Assembly (NCBI GenBank): GCA_030537635.1
Contig: JAUNVM010000005.1
Span: 25,202 to 89,201, forward strand
Reading direction: 5' to 3'
DNA length: 64,000 bases
Origin: Flaviflexus sp.
GTDB lineage: Bacteria > Actinomycetota > Actinomycetes > Actinomycetales > Actinomycetaceae
The position numbers and the translations under genes are program-made. Positions 7,661 to 16,122 of the stretch are shown here, one piece after another. Under the pieces are notes generated by a model, which saw only the letters and a program-made list of their open reading frames with translations, was not told the origin of the DNA and ran no database searches. The stretch's first letter is position 1. Every line of letters begins with the position of its first letter.

Positions 7661-9526
7661 TCAGGCGCCGAGTTCGATATCGCCGCCGGGAATGGCGTCG
7701 CTGAGATTGTGCGTGTACTCCATATTCGGGCTCTCGAAGAGCTGTTCGCACTCCCCGACCTCAACGACCTTGCCATCTTGCATGACGACGACGTCGTTGG
7801 CGATCTGGCGGACCACCGCGAGATCGTGGGTGATGAACAGGTAGGACAGGTCCATCTGCGCCTGAATGTCGGCGAGCAGGTGGAGAATCTGATCCTGGAC
7901 GAGCACGTCGAGTGCGGAAACCGCCTCGTCGAGCACAAGCACCTCCGGGTGGAGGGCGAGCGCTCGGGCGATGGCGACGCGCTGGCGCTGCCCGCCAGAG
8001 AGCTCATTCGGGTAGCGGCGCATGGCCGAGCGGGGCAGGGCCACGAGGTCGAGCAGGTGAGCCACCCGTTCCTCGCGCTCCTTCTTCGTTCCCACCTTGT
8101 GCACTCGCAGCGGCTCCTCGATAGCCCGATAGATCGAGAACATCGGGTCGAGCGAGCCGTACGGGTTCTGGAACACCACCTGCATGTTCCGCCGCATGGC
8201 GAAGCGTTCCTTCTTCGACAGGGTGGACACGTCAACATCATTGACGATGACCTGCCCTTCATCCTGCTCGAGCAGGCCGAGGATGATGTTCGCCGCCGTT
8301 GACTTGCCCGAGCCGGACTCGCCAACCACCGCGAGGGTGGATCCCCGGCGCAGCTGGAAGGACACGTCATCGAGCGCCTTGAAGAACTTCCCACGCTTAC
8401 CGCGGATGGGGAAGGTCTTCGTGAGGTTCTTCGCCTCGACCGCGATATCGGAGGAGGTGGCCCGGCTGGCGAGCTCCTCCTCGGAGGTCTCCCCGTGCTC
8501 GTGCGCGGACTGGATGCGGGCGGAGGCCAGCGAGGGCGCGGCCGCAACCAGGCGCTGAGTGTAGGGATGCTGCGGATCCTGAAGAATCTGCAGGGCTGGA
8601 CCCGATTCGACAACCCGGCCTCGGTGCATGACAACGAGGTGGCTGGCGCGCTCGGCGGCCAGGCCCAGATCGTGGGTGATAAAGAGAACGGCCGTGCCGA
8701 GCTCCTTTGTCAATCCTTCGAGGTGGTCGAGGATCCGGCGCTGCACCGTGACATCGAGAGCCGAGGTCGGCTCGTCGGCAATGAGCAGCTGAGGCCGCGC
8801 CGCAAGACCGATGGCGATCAGGGCGCGCTGGCGCATGCCGCCGGAGAACTCGTGCGGATACTGCTTAGACAGGCGCTCCGGATCGGGCAGGCCGGCCTCG
8901 GTGAGGAGCTGCTCGACCTGGGCCTGAACCTCTGAGCCCTTGACGACATTATTCGCCTTGAGCGCCTCCTTGACCTGGTAGCCGATCTTCCACACGGGAT
9001 TGAGATTCGACATGGGGTCCTGGGGCACGAGACCAATCTTCGTTCCTCGAATCGCCTCCATGGCCTTGCGGGACTTGCCAACCAGTTCCTCGCCCATGAG
9101 CTTGATCGACCCGCCGGTGATCCGGCCGGTGCCGGGCAGCAGGTTGATGATGGCGTGGGCGGTGGTCGACTTGCCGGAGCCGGATTCCCCGACGATGGCA
9201 ATGGACTGACCCGGATAGATCGTGAGATTGGCCTTGCGCACGGCGGGAACCATGCCGGTTGAGGACTGGAAGGCGACCTCGAGATCGGTGATCTCAAGAA
9301 GCGGATCCAATCCCTCCTCCGTCGTGGTGTGCGCCTCGGCGTGCGTGTCCGGTTCGGCGCGATGCTTCGCACCGGTGTCCTCGTAGCGGTCCTCGACGGT
9401 GTCGGCGGCCCGCTGCGCGGCGGGTTCGGCGTGGTCGTCGCGACCCACCGAGCCCAGGGCGTCGGCGGCGGAAACCTCGTGGTGTCCGGTGAATGGCCGG
9501 TTGTCTTCTGGCATGTTGTCCTTCAT
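7661..9526 (-). CDS. Oligopeptide/dipeptide ABC transporter, fused double ATPase (DppD-DppF type)
   Basis: The 621-residue protein contains two complete ABC domains and energises uptake of peptides (or nickel or similar ligands) through the permeases encoded upstream. Domain 1 (about 77-335) has Walker A GESGSGKST at 113-121, signature FSGGMRQR at 227-234 and Walker B Asp251-Glu252. Domain 2 (about 362-621) has Walker A at 402-410 and signature LSGGQRQR. Each domain ends with the oligopeptide-family C-terminal stretch (HPYTQRL, MEYTHNL). The first 75 residues are acidic, His/Thr/Ala-rich and poorly structured. Its start shares one base with the permease stop (TAATG), so translation is coupled. 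In most relatives the two ATPases are separate genes. Confidence 0.93.
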   Translation of the reverse strand: MKDNMPEDNRPFTGHHEVSAADALGSVGRDDHAEPAAQRAADTVEDRYEDTGAKHRAEPDTHAEAHTTTEEGLDPLLEITDLEVAFQSSTGMVPAVRKANLTIYPGQSIAIVGESGSGKSTTAHAIINLLPGTGRITGGSIKLMGEELVGKSRKAMEAIRGTKIGLVPQDPMSNLNPVWKIGYQVKEALKANNVVKGSEVQAQVEQLLTEAGLPDPERLSKQYPHEFSGGMRQRALIAIGLAARPQLLIADEPTSALDVTVQRRILDHLEGLTKELGTAVLFITHDLGLAAERASHLVVMHRGRVVESGPALQILQDPQHPYTQRLVAAAPSLASARIQSAHEHGETSEEELASRATSSDIAVEAKNLTKTFPIRGKRGKFFKALDDVSFQLRRGSTLAVVGESGSGKSTAANIILGLLEQDEGQVIVNDVDVSTLSKKERFAMRRNMQVVFQNPYGSLDPMFSIYRAIEEPLRVHKVGTKKEREERVAHLLDLVALPRSAMRRYPNELSGGQRQRVAIARALALHPEVLVLDEAVSALDVLVQDQILHLLADIQAQMDLSYLFITHDLAVVRQIANDVVVMQDGKVVEVGECEQLFESPNMEYTHNLSDAIPGGDIELGA

Positions 9527-10473
9527 TACCGCTTCCTCGCCTTCGGATCGAGAGCATCGCGCACCGCATCACCCATCATGATGAAGGAGAGCACGGTGAT
9601 CGCGAGCGCACCAGCGGGATAGAACAGCACGGAGGGCTGGGCCCGCAGGGCGGTCTGAGCGCGGGAAATATCCCCGCCCCAGGACACGACGTCCGGGGGC
9701 AGGCCGACGCCGAGGAAGGACAGCGTCGCCTCGGCGACGATGAACGTGCCCAGGGCAACCGTGCCGTAGACGATGATCGGGGCTGCGGCATTGGGCAGGA
9801 TGTGGCGGGCAAGAATCTTCCACTGGGACTCGCCCAGGGCCTTCGCCGCCGTCACGAATTCCTCGTTTTTCACGCTCATGACCGCGCCGCGGGTGATGCG
9901 GGCAATCTGTGGCCATCCAAAAATCGCGAGCACCATGACCACGGTCCAGGTTGAGCGCTGATCGCGGAACATCTGCATGACGACGATCGCGGCGAGCAGG
10001 AAGGGGATGGCGAACACGACATCGGTGATGCGGGAGAGCAGAGCATCGAGCAGTCCGCCAAAATAGCCGGCCAGGGCGCCGAACAGGGCGCCGATGATGA
10101 CGACAACCGCGGTGGTAAACACGCCGACCACGACCGAGGCTCGGGCCCCGTAGATCGTGCGGGCGAAGATATCGCAGCCCTGGCGGTCGAAGCCGAAGCG
10201 GTGACCGGGCGACGGCGGCTCCATCGAATTGCCGAGCTCGCAGAACTTGGGATCGACGGAGGTAAAGAGCGACGGGAAGGCGGCCATGACCAGCGCCAGC
10301 ACGATGATGAAGGCGGCGACCCAGAACAGCACCCGCTTGCGCAGGACCTTCCAGGCCTCACCCCACATTGAGCTGGGCGCCGAGTCATCGGCAACGGCGT
10401 CAACCGCACCGAGGCCGGTCTCGTCGGTGTCGCACACGTAGTGCTCTTGTCCGGGCAGAATCTTCTCACTCAT
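9526..10473 (-). CDS. Peptide ABC transporter permease (DppC type)
   Basis: A 315-residue inner-membrane permease with a cytoplasmic N-terminal part of about 55 residues, one membrane helix (WVAAFIIVLALVMAAFPSLF), a long external loop, then the BPD_transp_1 domain. The EAA loop EFVTAAKALGESQWKILARHILPN is visible and contacts the ATPase. ATG 10473 is chosen: it overlaps the DppB-type gene by eight bases, and an earlier in-frame start would lie deep inside that gene. It pairs with the next permease to form the channel. Confidence 0.93.
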   Translation of the reverse strand: MSEKILPGQEHYVCDTDETGLGAVDAVADDSAPSSMWGEAWKVLRKRVLFWVAAFIIVLALVMAAFPSLFTSVDPKFCELGNSMEPPSPGHRFGFDRQGCDIFARTIYGARASVVVGVFTTAVVVIIGALFGALAGYFGGLLDALLSRITDVVFAIPFLLAAIVVMQMFRDQRSTWTVVMVLAIFGWPQIARITRGAVMSVKNEEFVTAAKALGESQWKILARHILPNAAAPIIVYGTVALGTFIVAEATLSFLGVGLPPDVVSWGGDISRAQTALRAQPSVLFYPAGALAITVLSFIMMGDAVRDALDPKARKR

Positions 10474-11392
10474 AGCGAATCCTCGGATCGAGTGCGGCGT
10501 ACAGCAGGTCAACGAGCAGGTTCGCAACAATGTAGACGAGGACGAGCACCGTGGTGAACGAGACGACGGTGGCCGGCTCGCCCTTGATGATGGCCTGGTA
10601 CATGTTGCCGCCCACGCCGTTGATGGCGAAGATGCCCTCGGTGACGATGGCGCCGCCAATGAGGGCGCCAAGATCGGCTCCGAGGAAGGTCACCACGGGG
10701 ATGAGCGAATTACGCAGCACGTGATTGCGCAGCACCTGCTTGCGGGGAAGCCCCTTAGCATGCGCGGTGCGCACGTGATCGGAGGTCACCGTCTCGGACA
10801 CGGACTGGCGGGTCAGGCGCAGCACGTAGGCGAAGGAGACAGCGCCGAGCACCGTGGCCGGCATGAGCAGGGCCATGAATGAGGTGTTAGCGCCGACCGT
10901 TGTCGGCAACCACCCCATTTTCACGCCTATGAAGAACTGCAGCACAAAGCCGATGACGAAGGTCGGAACGGCGATGACGAACAGGGAGAGAAGCAGCACC
11001 GTGGCATCGAAGAAACCGCCGCGGCGAAGGCCGGCAATCAGGCCGAAAATGATGCCGAAGACGGCCTCAAAGAACAGGGCCATGAGGGCGAGCTTAATCG
11101 TGACCGGGAAGGCCTCCGCCATGACGTCGGTGACGTCGCGTCCCGAGAAGGTGGTGCCAAAATCGAAGGTGGCAATGCCCTTGAGGTAGAGCAAATACTG
11201 AATAAAGAACGGCTTGTCCATGTTGTAGCGCGCGCGGATCTGGTCCGCCACCTCGGGCGGCAGGCCGCGGTCTCCGCCCAGGGCCTCAATGGCGTCACCG
11301 GGCATGAGGAACACGAGCGCAAAAATAAGGAAGGTAGCCCCGAAGAACACGGGGATCATCTGGAGTAGCCGGCGTCCAATGTAGTGGAGCAT
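10466..11392 (-). CDS. Peptide ABC transporter permease (DppB type)
   Basis: A 308-residue permease starting MLHYIGRRLLQMIPVFFG, the characteristic DppB/OppB N-terminus, with about six membrane helices and the EAA loop DHVRTAHAKGLPRKQVLRNHVLRN. ATG 11392 has GAAGGAG upstream. The external loop after helix 1 contains the family's RARYNMDKPFFIQYL. It forms the membrane channel with the DppC-type protein; the ligand is delivered by the lipoprotein encoded upstream. Confidence 0.94.
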   Translation of the reverse strand: MLHYIGRRLLQMIPVFFGATFLIFALVFLMPGDAIEALGGDRGLPPEVADQIRARYNMDKPFFIQYLLYLKGIATFDFGTTFSGRDVTDVMAEAFPVTIKLALMALFFEAVFGIIFGLIAGLRRGGFFDATVLLLSLFVIAVPTFVIGFVLQFFIGVKMGWLPTTVGANTSFMALLMPATVLGAVSFAYVLRLTRQSVSETVTSDHVRTAHAKGLPRKQVLRNHVLRNSLIPVVTFLGADLGALIGGAIVTEGIFAINGVGGNMYQAIIKGEPATVVSFTTVLVLVYIVANLLVDLLYAALDPRIRYE

Positions 11393-11415
11393 ATGGGTCT
11401 CCTTCACACTGGGCT

Positions 11416-11442
11416 CGGGGAGGGCGCCGTGCGCCCTCCCCG
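11416..11442 (-). terminator. GC-rich hairpin between binding protein and permease genes
   Basis: A 12-base-pair stem (CGGGGAGGGCGC with GCGCCCTCCCCG) and three-base loop follow the binding-protein stop. It probably acts as an attenuator or 3' mRNA-stabilising hairpin, making binding protein in excess over permeases, a common arrangement in ABC importers; this role is inference. Confidence 0.55.
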
Positions 11443-11467
11443 AACTCAATGGGTTACGGCATTGCCG

Positions 11468-13138
11468 TTACTTGGTGATGTTGTAGAACAGCGGAACCGA
11501 ATTCCAGCCGAACTCGACGTTGTTCACGCCCTCGGCGTAGCCGCCATTGACATTCGAGTACCACAGCGGGATGGCGGGCAGATCCTCGAAGAGGATGCCC
11601 TGGGCCTGCTGGTAGAGCTCATTGGCTTCCTCGGCGCTGGAGGCGCCGGCAGCCTGATCGAGCAGGTCATCGAACTCCTGCGAGGAGTAGTCGCCGTCGT
11701 TCGAGCCGGCACCGGTGCCGTACAGCGGGCCGAGGAAGTTGCTCAGCGCCGGGTAGTCGGCGAGCCAGCCGGAGCGGAACGGCGTTTCGATCTTGCGGTC
11801 CGTGATCTCGGTACGGAAGGACTTGAAGTCCGGGTAGGGCTTGCCCACCGCGTCGATACCGAGGTTGTTCTTCAGCTGGTTAGCCACGGCGTCGACCCAG
11901 GCCTGGTGGCCACCGTCGGCGTTGTAGGCGAGCTCGAAGGTGCCCTCCCACGGGGAGATCTCATCGGCCTGGGCCCACAGTTCCTTCGCCTTCTCAGGAT
12001 CGAAGGAGAGGACCTCGTTGCCGGCAACATTCTCGTCGTAGCCGTCAATCACCGGGGAGGTGAAGTCCTTGGCCGGGGTACGGGTACCCTGGAAGATCTT
12101 GTCGGTGACCTCGTCGCGGTCAATCGCCATCGACAGCGCCTGGCGACGCAGCTTGCCTTCCTCACCGTCAAAGTGCGGGAGGCGGGCGGGAATGGTGAAG
12201 GACTGGAAGACGGCGGTCGCCTGGTTGATCGAGCGACCATCGAGCTCCTGCTCGAAGGTGGCGAAGGCCGAATCCGGCACGGTGTCGGCAACATCGAGGT
12301 TGCCGGCGAGCAGGTCATTGTAGGCCGCATCCGGGTTGGCGTAGAACTTGATCGTCACGCCGCCGTTCTTCGGCTGACGCGGACCGGTGTAATCCGGGTT
12401 GGGAACGAGGTCAATCGACTCGTTGTGACGCCAGGCGTCCTCCCCGGCCAGCATGTACGGGCCGTTACCGATCGGGTTCTCGCCGAATTCCTTCTGCACG
12501 GCCTCATCGCCAAGGCCGGCCTCGGGCAGCGGGTAGAAAGCCGAGTAGCCCAGGCGGAGCGGGAAGTCAGCCTCCGGCTGCATGAGCTCAACGGTGAAGG
12601 TGTAGTCATCAACGACCTTGAGGCCCTCCATGGCCTCCACCTTCTCTTCGCCCTCCGGGTAGCCCTTGATGGGCTCGTAGAAGTAGCGCAGCAGATGACC
12701 ATCGCGCACGCCCTGGTTCCAGGCGTCCACGAACGAGGAGGCCTTCACCTCAGAGCCATCAGTGAACTTCTGGCCTTCCTTAATGGTGATGGTCCACAGC
12801 TGATTGTCATCAGACTCGATAGACTCGGCGATCTCGTTGACCGGAGCGCCGGAGGCATCGTAGTAGATAAGGCCGGCAAAGGTGAGCTCGAGGATCTTGC
12901 CACCGCCGGTCTCATTGGTGTTCGAGGGGACAAGGGGGTTCTGGGGCTCAGAACCGTTCGTGGTGATAACAGCGTCGGTAGTCTCGCCGCCGCCATCACC
13001 TTCCTCGGCCGCAGCCGAGGTCTCCTCGCTCGAGGATTCGTTGTTTTCTTCGTCGCCGTCGCCGCTGCTAGAGCAGCCCGACAGTGCCAGCGCGGCTGCT
13101 CCAAAGACAGCCGCAAGCTTCGCGAAGGATCGTGACAT
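11468..13138 (-). CDS. Peptide ABC transporter substrate-binding lipoprotein (SBP family 5)
   Basis: A 556-residue extracytoplasmic binding protein. The N-terminus has a lipoprotein signal peptide with lipobox LSGC, Cys22 being the predicted acylation site, then a Ser/Glu-rich linker of about 35 residues. The mature part has the family 5 layout: the TFAGLIYYDASGAP region, the TIKEGQKFTDGSEVKASSF motif and a C-terminal AYxxGxxN-like segment. ATG 13138 is preceded by GGAGGA; an upstream in-frame start at 13222 would put 28 hydrophilic residues before the signal. It captures oligopeptides or similar solutes for the permease-ATPase encoded downstream. Confidence 0.94.
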   Translation of the reverse strand: MSRSFAKLAAVFGAAALALSGCSSSGDGDEENNESSSEETSAAAEEGDGGGETTDAVITTNGSEPQNPLVPSNTNETGGGKILELTFAGLIYYDASGAPVNEIAESIESDDNQLWTITIKEGQKFTDGSEVKASSFVDAWNQGVRDGHLLRYFYEPIKGYPEGEEKVEAMEGLKVVDDYTFTVELMQPEADFPLRLGYSAFYPLPEAGLGDEAVQKEFGENPIGNGPYMLAGEDAWRHNESIDLVPNPDYTGPRQPKNGGVTIKFYANPDAAYNDLLAGNLDVADTVPDSAFATFEQELDGRSINQATAVFQSFTIPARLPHFDGEEGKLRRQALSMAIDRDEVTDKIFQGTRTPAKDFTSPVIDGYDENVAGNEVLSFDPEKAKELWAQADEISPWEGTFELAYNADGGHQAWVDAVANQLKNNLGIDAVGKPYPDFKSFRTEITDRKIETPFRSGWLADYPALSNFLGPLYGTGAGSNDGDYSSQEFDDLLDQAAGASSAEEANELYQQAQGILFEDLPAIPLWYSNVNGGYAEGVNNVEFGWNSVPLFYNITK

Positions 13139-13712
13139 GGGTCCTCCAAGTGGTGGTGGGGGGTGGACCGGCTTGTCAGGCCAGTCCGGGTTGTTGTGAA
13201 CGGTAGCACCTTCGGGGCCCACAATGGAGGGTAAATCGGACAGAACCAGGAGCGGTCATCCGGGAAGCTTGCATGAACAAGAAATTTTTGGGGAGCTACC
13301 AGGGATTTTTTGGATGTCACAATTTGATAACAATTCGGAGTTTCGTATACTCGGAACCGGCCGTCTCAATATCTGGATTGGTCGAATCGGACGAACAAAC
13401 CTGATCGATTGACCGTTGGCAGGCAGTGACGCTTGACGACCCTCCCACACGCGACGATCCCTGCTAGGGCGGGGTCTCGGTATGAATAGATTCGCCACTT
13501 CCCCACCCAAGGTGGACTCACGCGGGTCATCCACCACAGTGAGTGGCCTTGGGCATCAGTTCACCAAGGAAGGATGCGTCGTGGAGCCCTTGATGAACGC
13601 GACAGAGCTAGCGTTTCCGAATCGACAACAATGCGGGCGGCCAGATGATGGGCATGATCGGCGGCGACATCCTTGTGCTTGTCTCCGGCGACTTGTCGAG
13701 GCATCCCTCGGC
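13139..13712. other. Intergenic region, 574 bases, no convincing gene
   Basis: The stretch holds the leader and candidate promoter of the peptide importer at its left and decayed sequence next to the broken GntR gene at its right. Bases 13280-13390 are unusually AT-rich for the window (runs such as ATTTTTTGG, TTTGATAACAATT). Possible frames across it lack recognisable domains and good ribosome binding sites. Confidence 0.6.
13305..13333 (-). promoter_or_regulatory. Candidate promoter for the peptide-importer operon
   Basis: Reading the minus strand, TTGTTA (13333-13328) is followed after 17 bases by AAAAAT (13310-13305), in a markedly AT-richer island 170-200 bases upstream of the binding-protein start. 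Both hexamers are imperfect, so this is a candidate only. Confidence 0.3.
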
Positions 13713-13898
13713 TCAAAGCACCTCGAGGGCTTGCCGGACCACGGAGCGCGAGACCCCGAAATCCCTCTGCAATGCAGCCTCAGGCGGCATGACTCCGCCA
13801 AGCTCGCCAGAGAGAATTTGAGAGCGCAGGGTGTTGGCAACCTGAGAACACAGCGGCTTCTTTGTCACCTGTCTAGCCTGTCGCGGCACCATCACCAT
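13713..13898 (-). pseudogene. Truncated GntR (FadR-type) regulator, winged-helix remnant
   Basis: From ATG 13898 (or 13892, which GAGGG precedes) the frame encodes a recognisable GntR DNA-binding domain: CSQVANTLRSQILSGEL, MPPEAALQRDFGVSRSVVRQALEVL, then a TGA stop at 13715-13713. In intact FadR-like proteins this helix continues into a residue followed by AEGxL; here the codons straight after the TGA read A-E-G-C-L-D-K-S-P, so the stop appears to interrupt a formerly continuous gene. No ligand-binding FCD or UTRA domain is found afterwards; reading frames decay within 60 codons. It may be a pseudogene, or less likely a free-standing 61-residue DNA-binding protein. It lies 30 bases beyond the DUF456 gene stop. 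Confidence 0.6.
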
Positions 13899-13928
13899 TC
13901 CCTCAAACAAATCGTGGCGAGCAGGCAC

Positions 13929-14414
13929 TCACACGTGAATAATGAGGGCGGCGATCAGCCAAGTGATCGCCGCGATGAGGCCCGCAGCGAACTCAATGGC
14001 GATGGACAGGCCCACCCCGCGGACCGCAATTTTCGTGCGTTCCACCGCCTCGGCGTGCGGATGAACCATGATCTCGCGGGCGTAGACGCCGAGGAGGAAA
14101 CCGATCGGCAGGCCGATAATTGGCAACACGAAGAAGCCAACCGCGCCCGCCGCGGCACCGATAAGAAGGGTCGTTGTGGAGACCCCGCGCGATCGCATAC
14201 GCCGAGCGGGAATGAGGAACTTTGCAATCGTCGCCCCGGCAGTGACCACCGCAGCCAGGGCGAAAGCAATCCAGCCGGCTGCCACACCCTCGATGAAGGC
14301 CCATACGCCCATGGTGGCGAGGATGACCAGGGAGCCGGGATAAAGCTGGATGATGCAGCCGACCAAGCCAAAGGCGATGATGACACCGCAGGCAACAAGT
14401 CCGCCAACACTCAT
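13929..14414 (-). CDS. DUF456-domain membrane protein
   Basis: A 161-residue protein made of paired hydrophobic segments: residues 5-35, 40-70 and 80-110, ending with a hydrophobic helix (AAGLIAAITWLIAALIIHV). The glycine-rich segment LLIGAAAGAVGFFVLPIIGLPIGFLLGVYARE is the hallmark of the DUF456 family, whose function is unknown. ATG 14414 has GAAGGAGA upstream. It is followed by the broken GntR gene and preceded by the fumC region on the same strand. No function is proposed. Confidence 0.85.
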   Translation of the reverse strand: MSVGGLVACGVIIAFGLVGCIIQLYPGSLVILATMGVWAFIEGVAAGWIAFALAAVVTAGATIAKFLIPARRMRSRGVSTTTLLIGAAAGAVGFFVLPIIGLPIGFLLGVYAREIMVHPHAEAVERTKIAVRGVGLSIAIEFAAGLIAAITWLIAALIIHV

Positions 14415-14480
14415 GATTCTCCTTCGTCACATCCCGCGGAGAGGCGCGCGGGACCGTCCGCGGGCCGGGCGGGCAATAAG

Positions 14481-14509
14481 GAGGGAGGGGCGCCGAGCAC
14501 CCCTCCCTC
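14481..14509 (-). terminator. Terminator hairpin after fumC
   Basis: A 10-base-pair stem (GAGGGAGGGG with CCCCTCCCTC) and nine-base loop start 12 bases beyond the fumC stop. No U tract follows. Confidence 0.6.
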
Positions 14510-14520
14510 ACTCGTGTTCC

Positions 14521-15918
14521 TTAGGCCTCCTTGGGGCGGGTCATAGAGGCGACGTCAAGCGCCTCGTCGAGCTGCTCCTCGGTGATGTCGCCGCGCTCGA
14601 CGTAGCCGAGATCGACAACGGCTTCGCGGATCGTCATATTTTCCTTGACGGAGTGCTTGGCGATCTTCGCGGCGGCCTCGTACCCAATGATCCGGTTGAG
14701 CGGGGTGACGATCGAAGGCGAGGACTCGGCGAGCTCCTTGCATCGATCGGCATTGGCAACAATACCGTCGACGCACTTGACGGCGAGGGTCTCGGAGACG
14801 TTGGCGATGATCGACATGGACTCGAGCAGGTTCTGCGCCATGACGGGCAGCATGACGAGCAGGTCGAAGTTGCCCTGGGCCCCCGCAAAGGCGATGGCCG
14901 CATCGTTGCCGATGACCTGGGCAGCCACCATAACGGTTGCCTCGGGCAGAACTGGGTTGATCTTGCCCGGCATGATCGAGGAGCCCGGCTGGAGATCGGG
15001 CAGGGTGATCTCGCCGATGCCGGCGCGGGGGCCGGAGGAAGCCCAACGCAGATCGTTAGCAATCTTGGTCAGAGAGACGGCCACGGTGCGCAGGGCACCG
15101 GAGGTCTCGACGAGGGAATCCTGGGCGGCCTGGGCCTCAAAGTGGTTGGGGGCCTCCTTGAGCGGCAGGCCGGTGTGCTCGGCGATGAGCTCGATGACTC
15201 GGGCGGAGAATCCGGCGGGGGTGTTGATGCCGGTGCCGACCGCGGTGCCGCCGAGCGGCAGCTCGCCGAGATGCTCAATGGTCGCCTCGACTCGGGCAAT
15301 GCCATTGCGGATCTGCTGGGCATAGCCGGAGAACTCCTGGCCGAGCATGATTGGGGTGGCATCCATGAGGTGGGTGCGCCCGGACTTGACAACGTCCTTA
15401 AATTCTTCGGCCTTGGCCTCGAGAGACTTCGCGAGCACCTCGAGCTTGGGAATGACGAGGTTGATCGCGGCCTCGGTGGCGGCGATGTGAATCGAGGAGG
15501 GGAAGACATCGTTGGAGGACTGGGAGGCATTGACGTGGTCGTTGGGGTGAACCTCCAGGCCGGAGGCCTTCGAGGCGATCGTCGAGATGACCTCGTTGGT
15601 GTTCATGTTCGACGAGGTGCCTGAGCCCGTCTGGAACACGTCAATGGGGAACTGATCATCGTGCTCCCCGGCGATCACCTCATCGGCGGCGGCGACGATG
15701 GCGCTGGACAGCTCATCGGAGATGACGCCGAGCTCCTTGTTGGCAATCGCGGCGGCCCGCTTGACCTGGCCGAGAGCGTGGATGTGATGCGGGGTGAGGG
15801 TCTTACCCGAGATCGGGAAATTCTCCACCGCCCGCTGGGTCTGGGCCCGGTAGAGGGCGGATGCGGGAACCCGCACCTCACCCATGGTGTCGTGTTCGAT
15901 GCGGTACTCTTCGCTCAC
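14521..15918 (-). CDS. fumC: Class II fumarate hydratase
   Basis: The 465-residue enzyme reversibly hydrates fumarate to L-malate in the citric acid cycle and is of the oxygen-stable, iron-free class. The superfamily signature [10 protein letters not shown] is at residues 312-321 (flexible loop with the catalytic Ser), the second conserved block [10 protein letters not shown] has His183, and [14 protein letters not shown] is near residue 100. GTG 15918 is chosen because AAAGGAGA lies just upstream and the product then matches the usual length; an upstream frame to 16032 adds unrelated residues. Together with the sdhCAB operon in this window it covers the succinate-fumarate-malate steps. Confidence 0.96.
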   Translation of the reverse strand: MSEEYRIEHDTMGEVRVPASALYRAQTQRAVENFPISGKTLTPHHIHALGQVKRAAAIANKELGVISDELSSAIVAAADEVIAGEHDDQFPIDVFQTGSGTSSNMNTNEVISTIASKASGLEVHPNDHVNASQSSNDVFPSSIHIAATEAAINLVIPKLEVLAKSLEAKAEEFKDVVKSGRTHLMDATPIMLGQEFSGYAQQIRNGIARVEATIEHLGELPLGGTAVGTGINTPAGFSARVIELIAEHTGLPLKEAPNHFEAQAAQDSLVETSGALRTVAVSLTKIANDLRWASSGPRAGIGEITLPDLQPGSSIMPGKINPVLPEATVMVAAQVIGNDAAIAFAGAQGNFDLLVMLPVMAQNLLESMSIIANVSETLAVKCVDGIVANADRCKELAESSPSIVTPLNRIIGYEAAAKIAKHSVKENMTIREAVVDLGYVERGDITEEQLDEALDVASMTRPKEA

Positions 15919-16122
15919 TGTGTCTCCTTTGCCGGTGGCGGTATATCCGCCTCCCATTATCGCCGATCTACCCCCGGCTCGGGGCGCAAAGGTCCCATTG
16001 CACACGGTGCCAGGCCGGCAACGCCGTGCCAACCGCCATCAAAGCCGGGTCCGCGGGGCCAAAGCTGGCCCTCTTCTCGCTCTCGGCGAAGCGGCCCCGC
16101 GATGATTCCTGACGACGAGAGT

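Noticed and set aside
11384..13135. Long plus-strand open frame opposite the peptide-binding lipoprotein
   Set aside because: It mirrors the binding-protein codons, has no ribosome binding site and no recognisable domain; it is an antisense effect of GC-rich third positions.
13482..14546. Plus-strand open frame over the broken GntR gene and DUF456 gene
   Set aside because: No family match, antisense to a recognisable DUF456 protein and a GntR domain, and no ribosome binding site.
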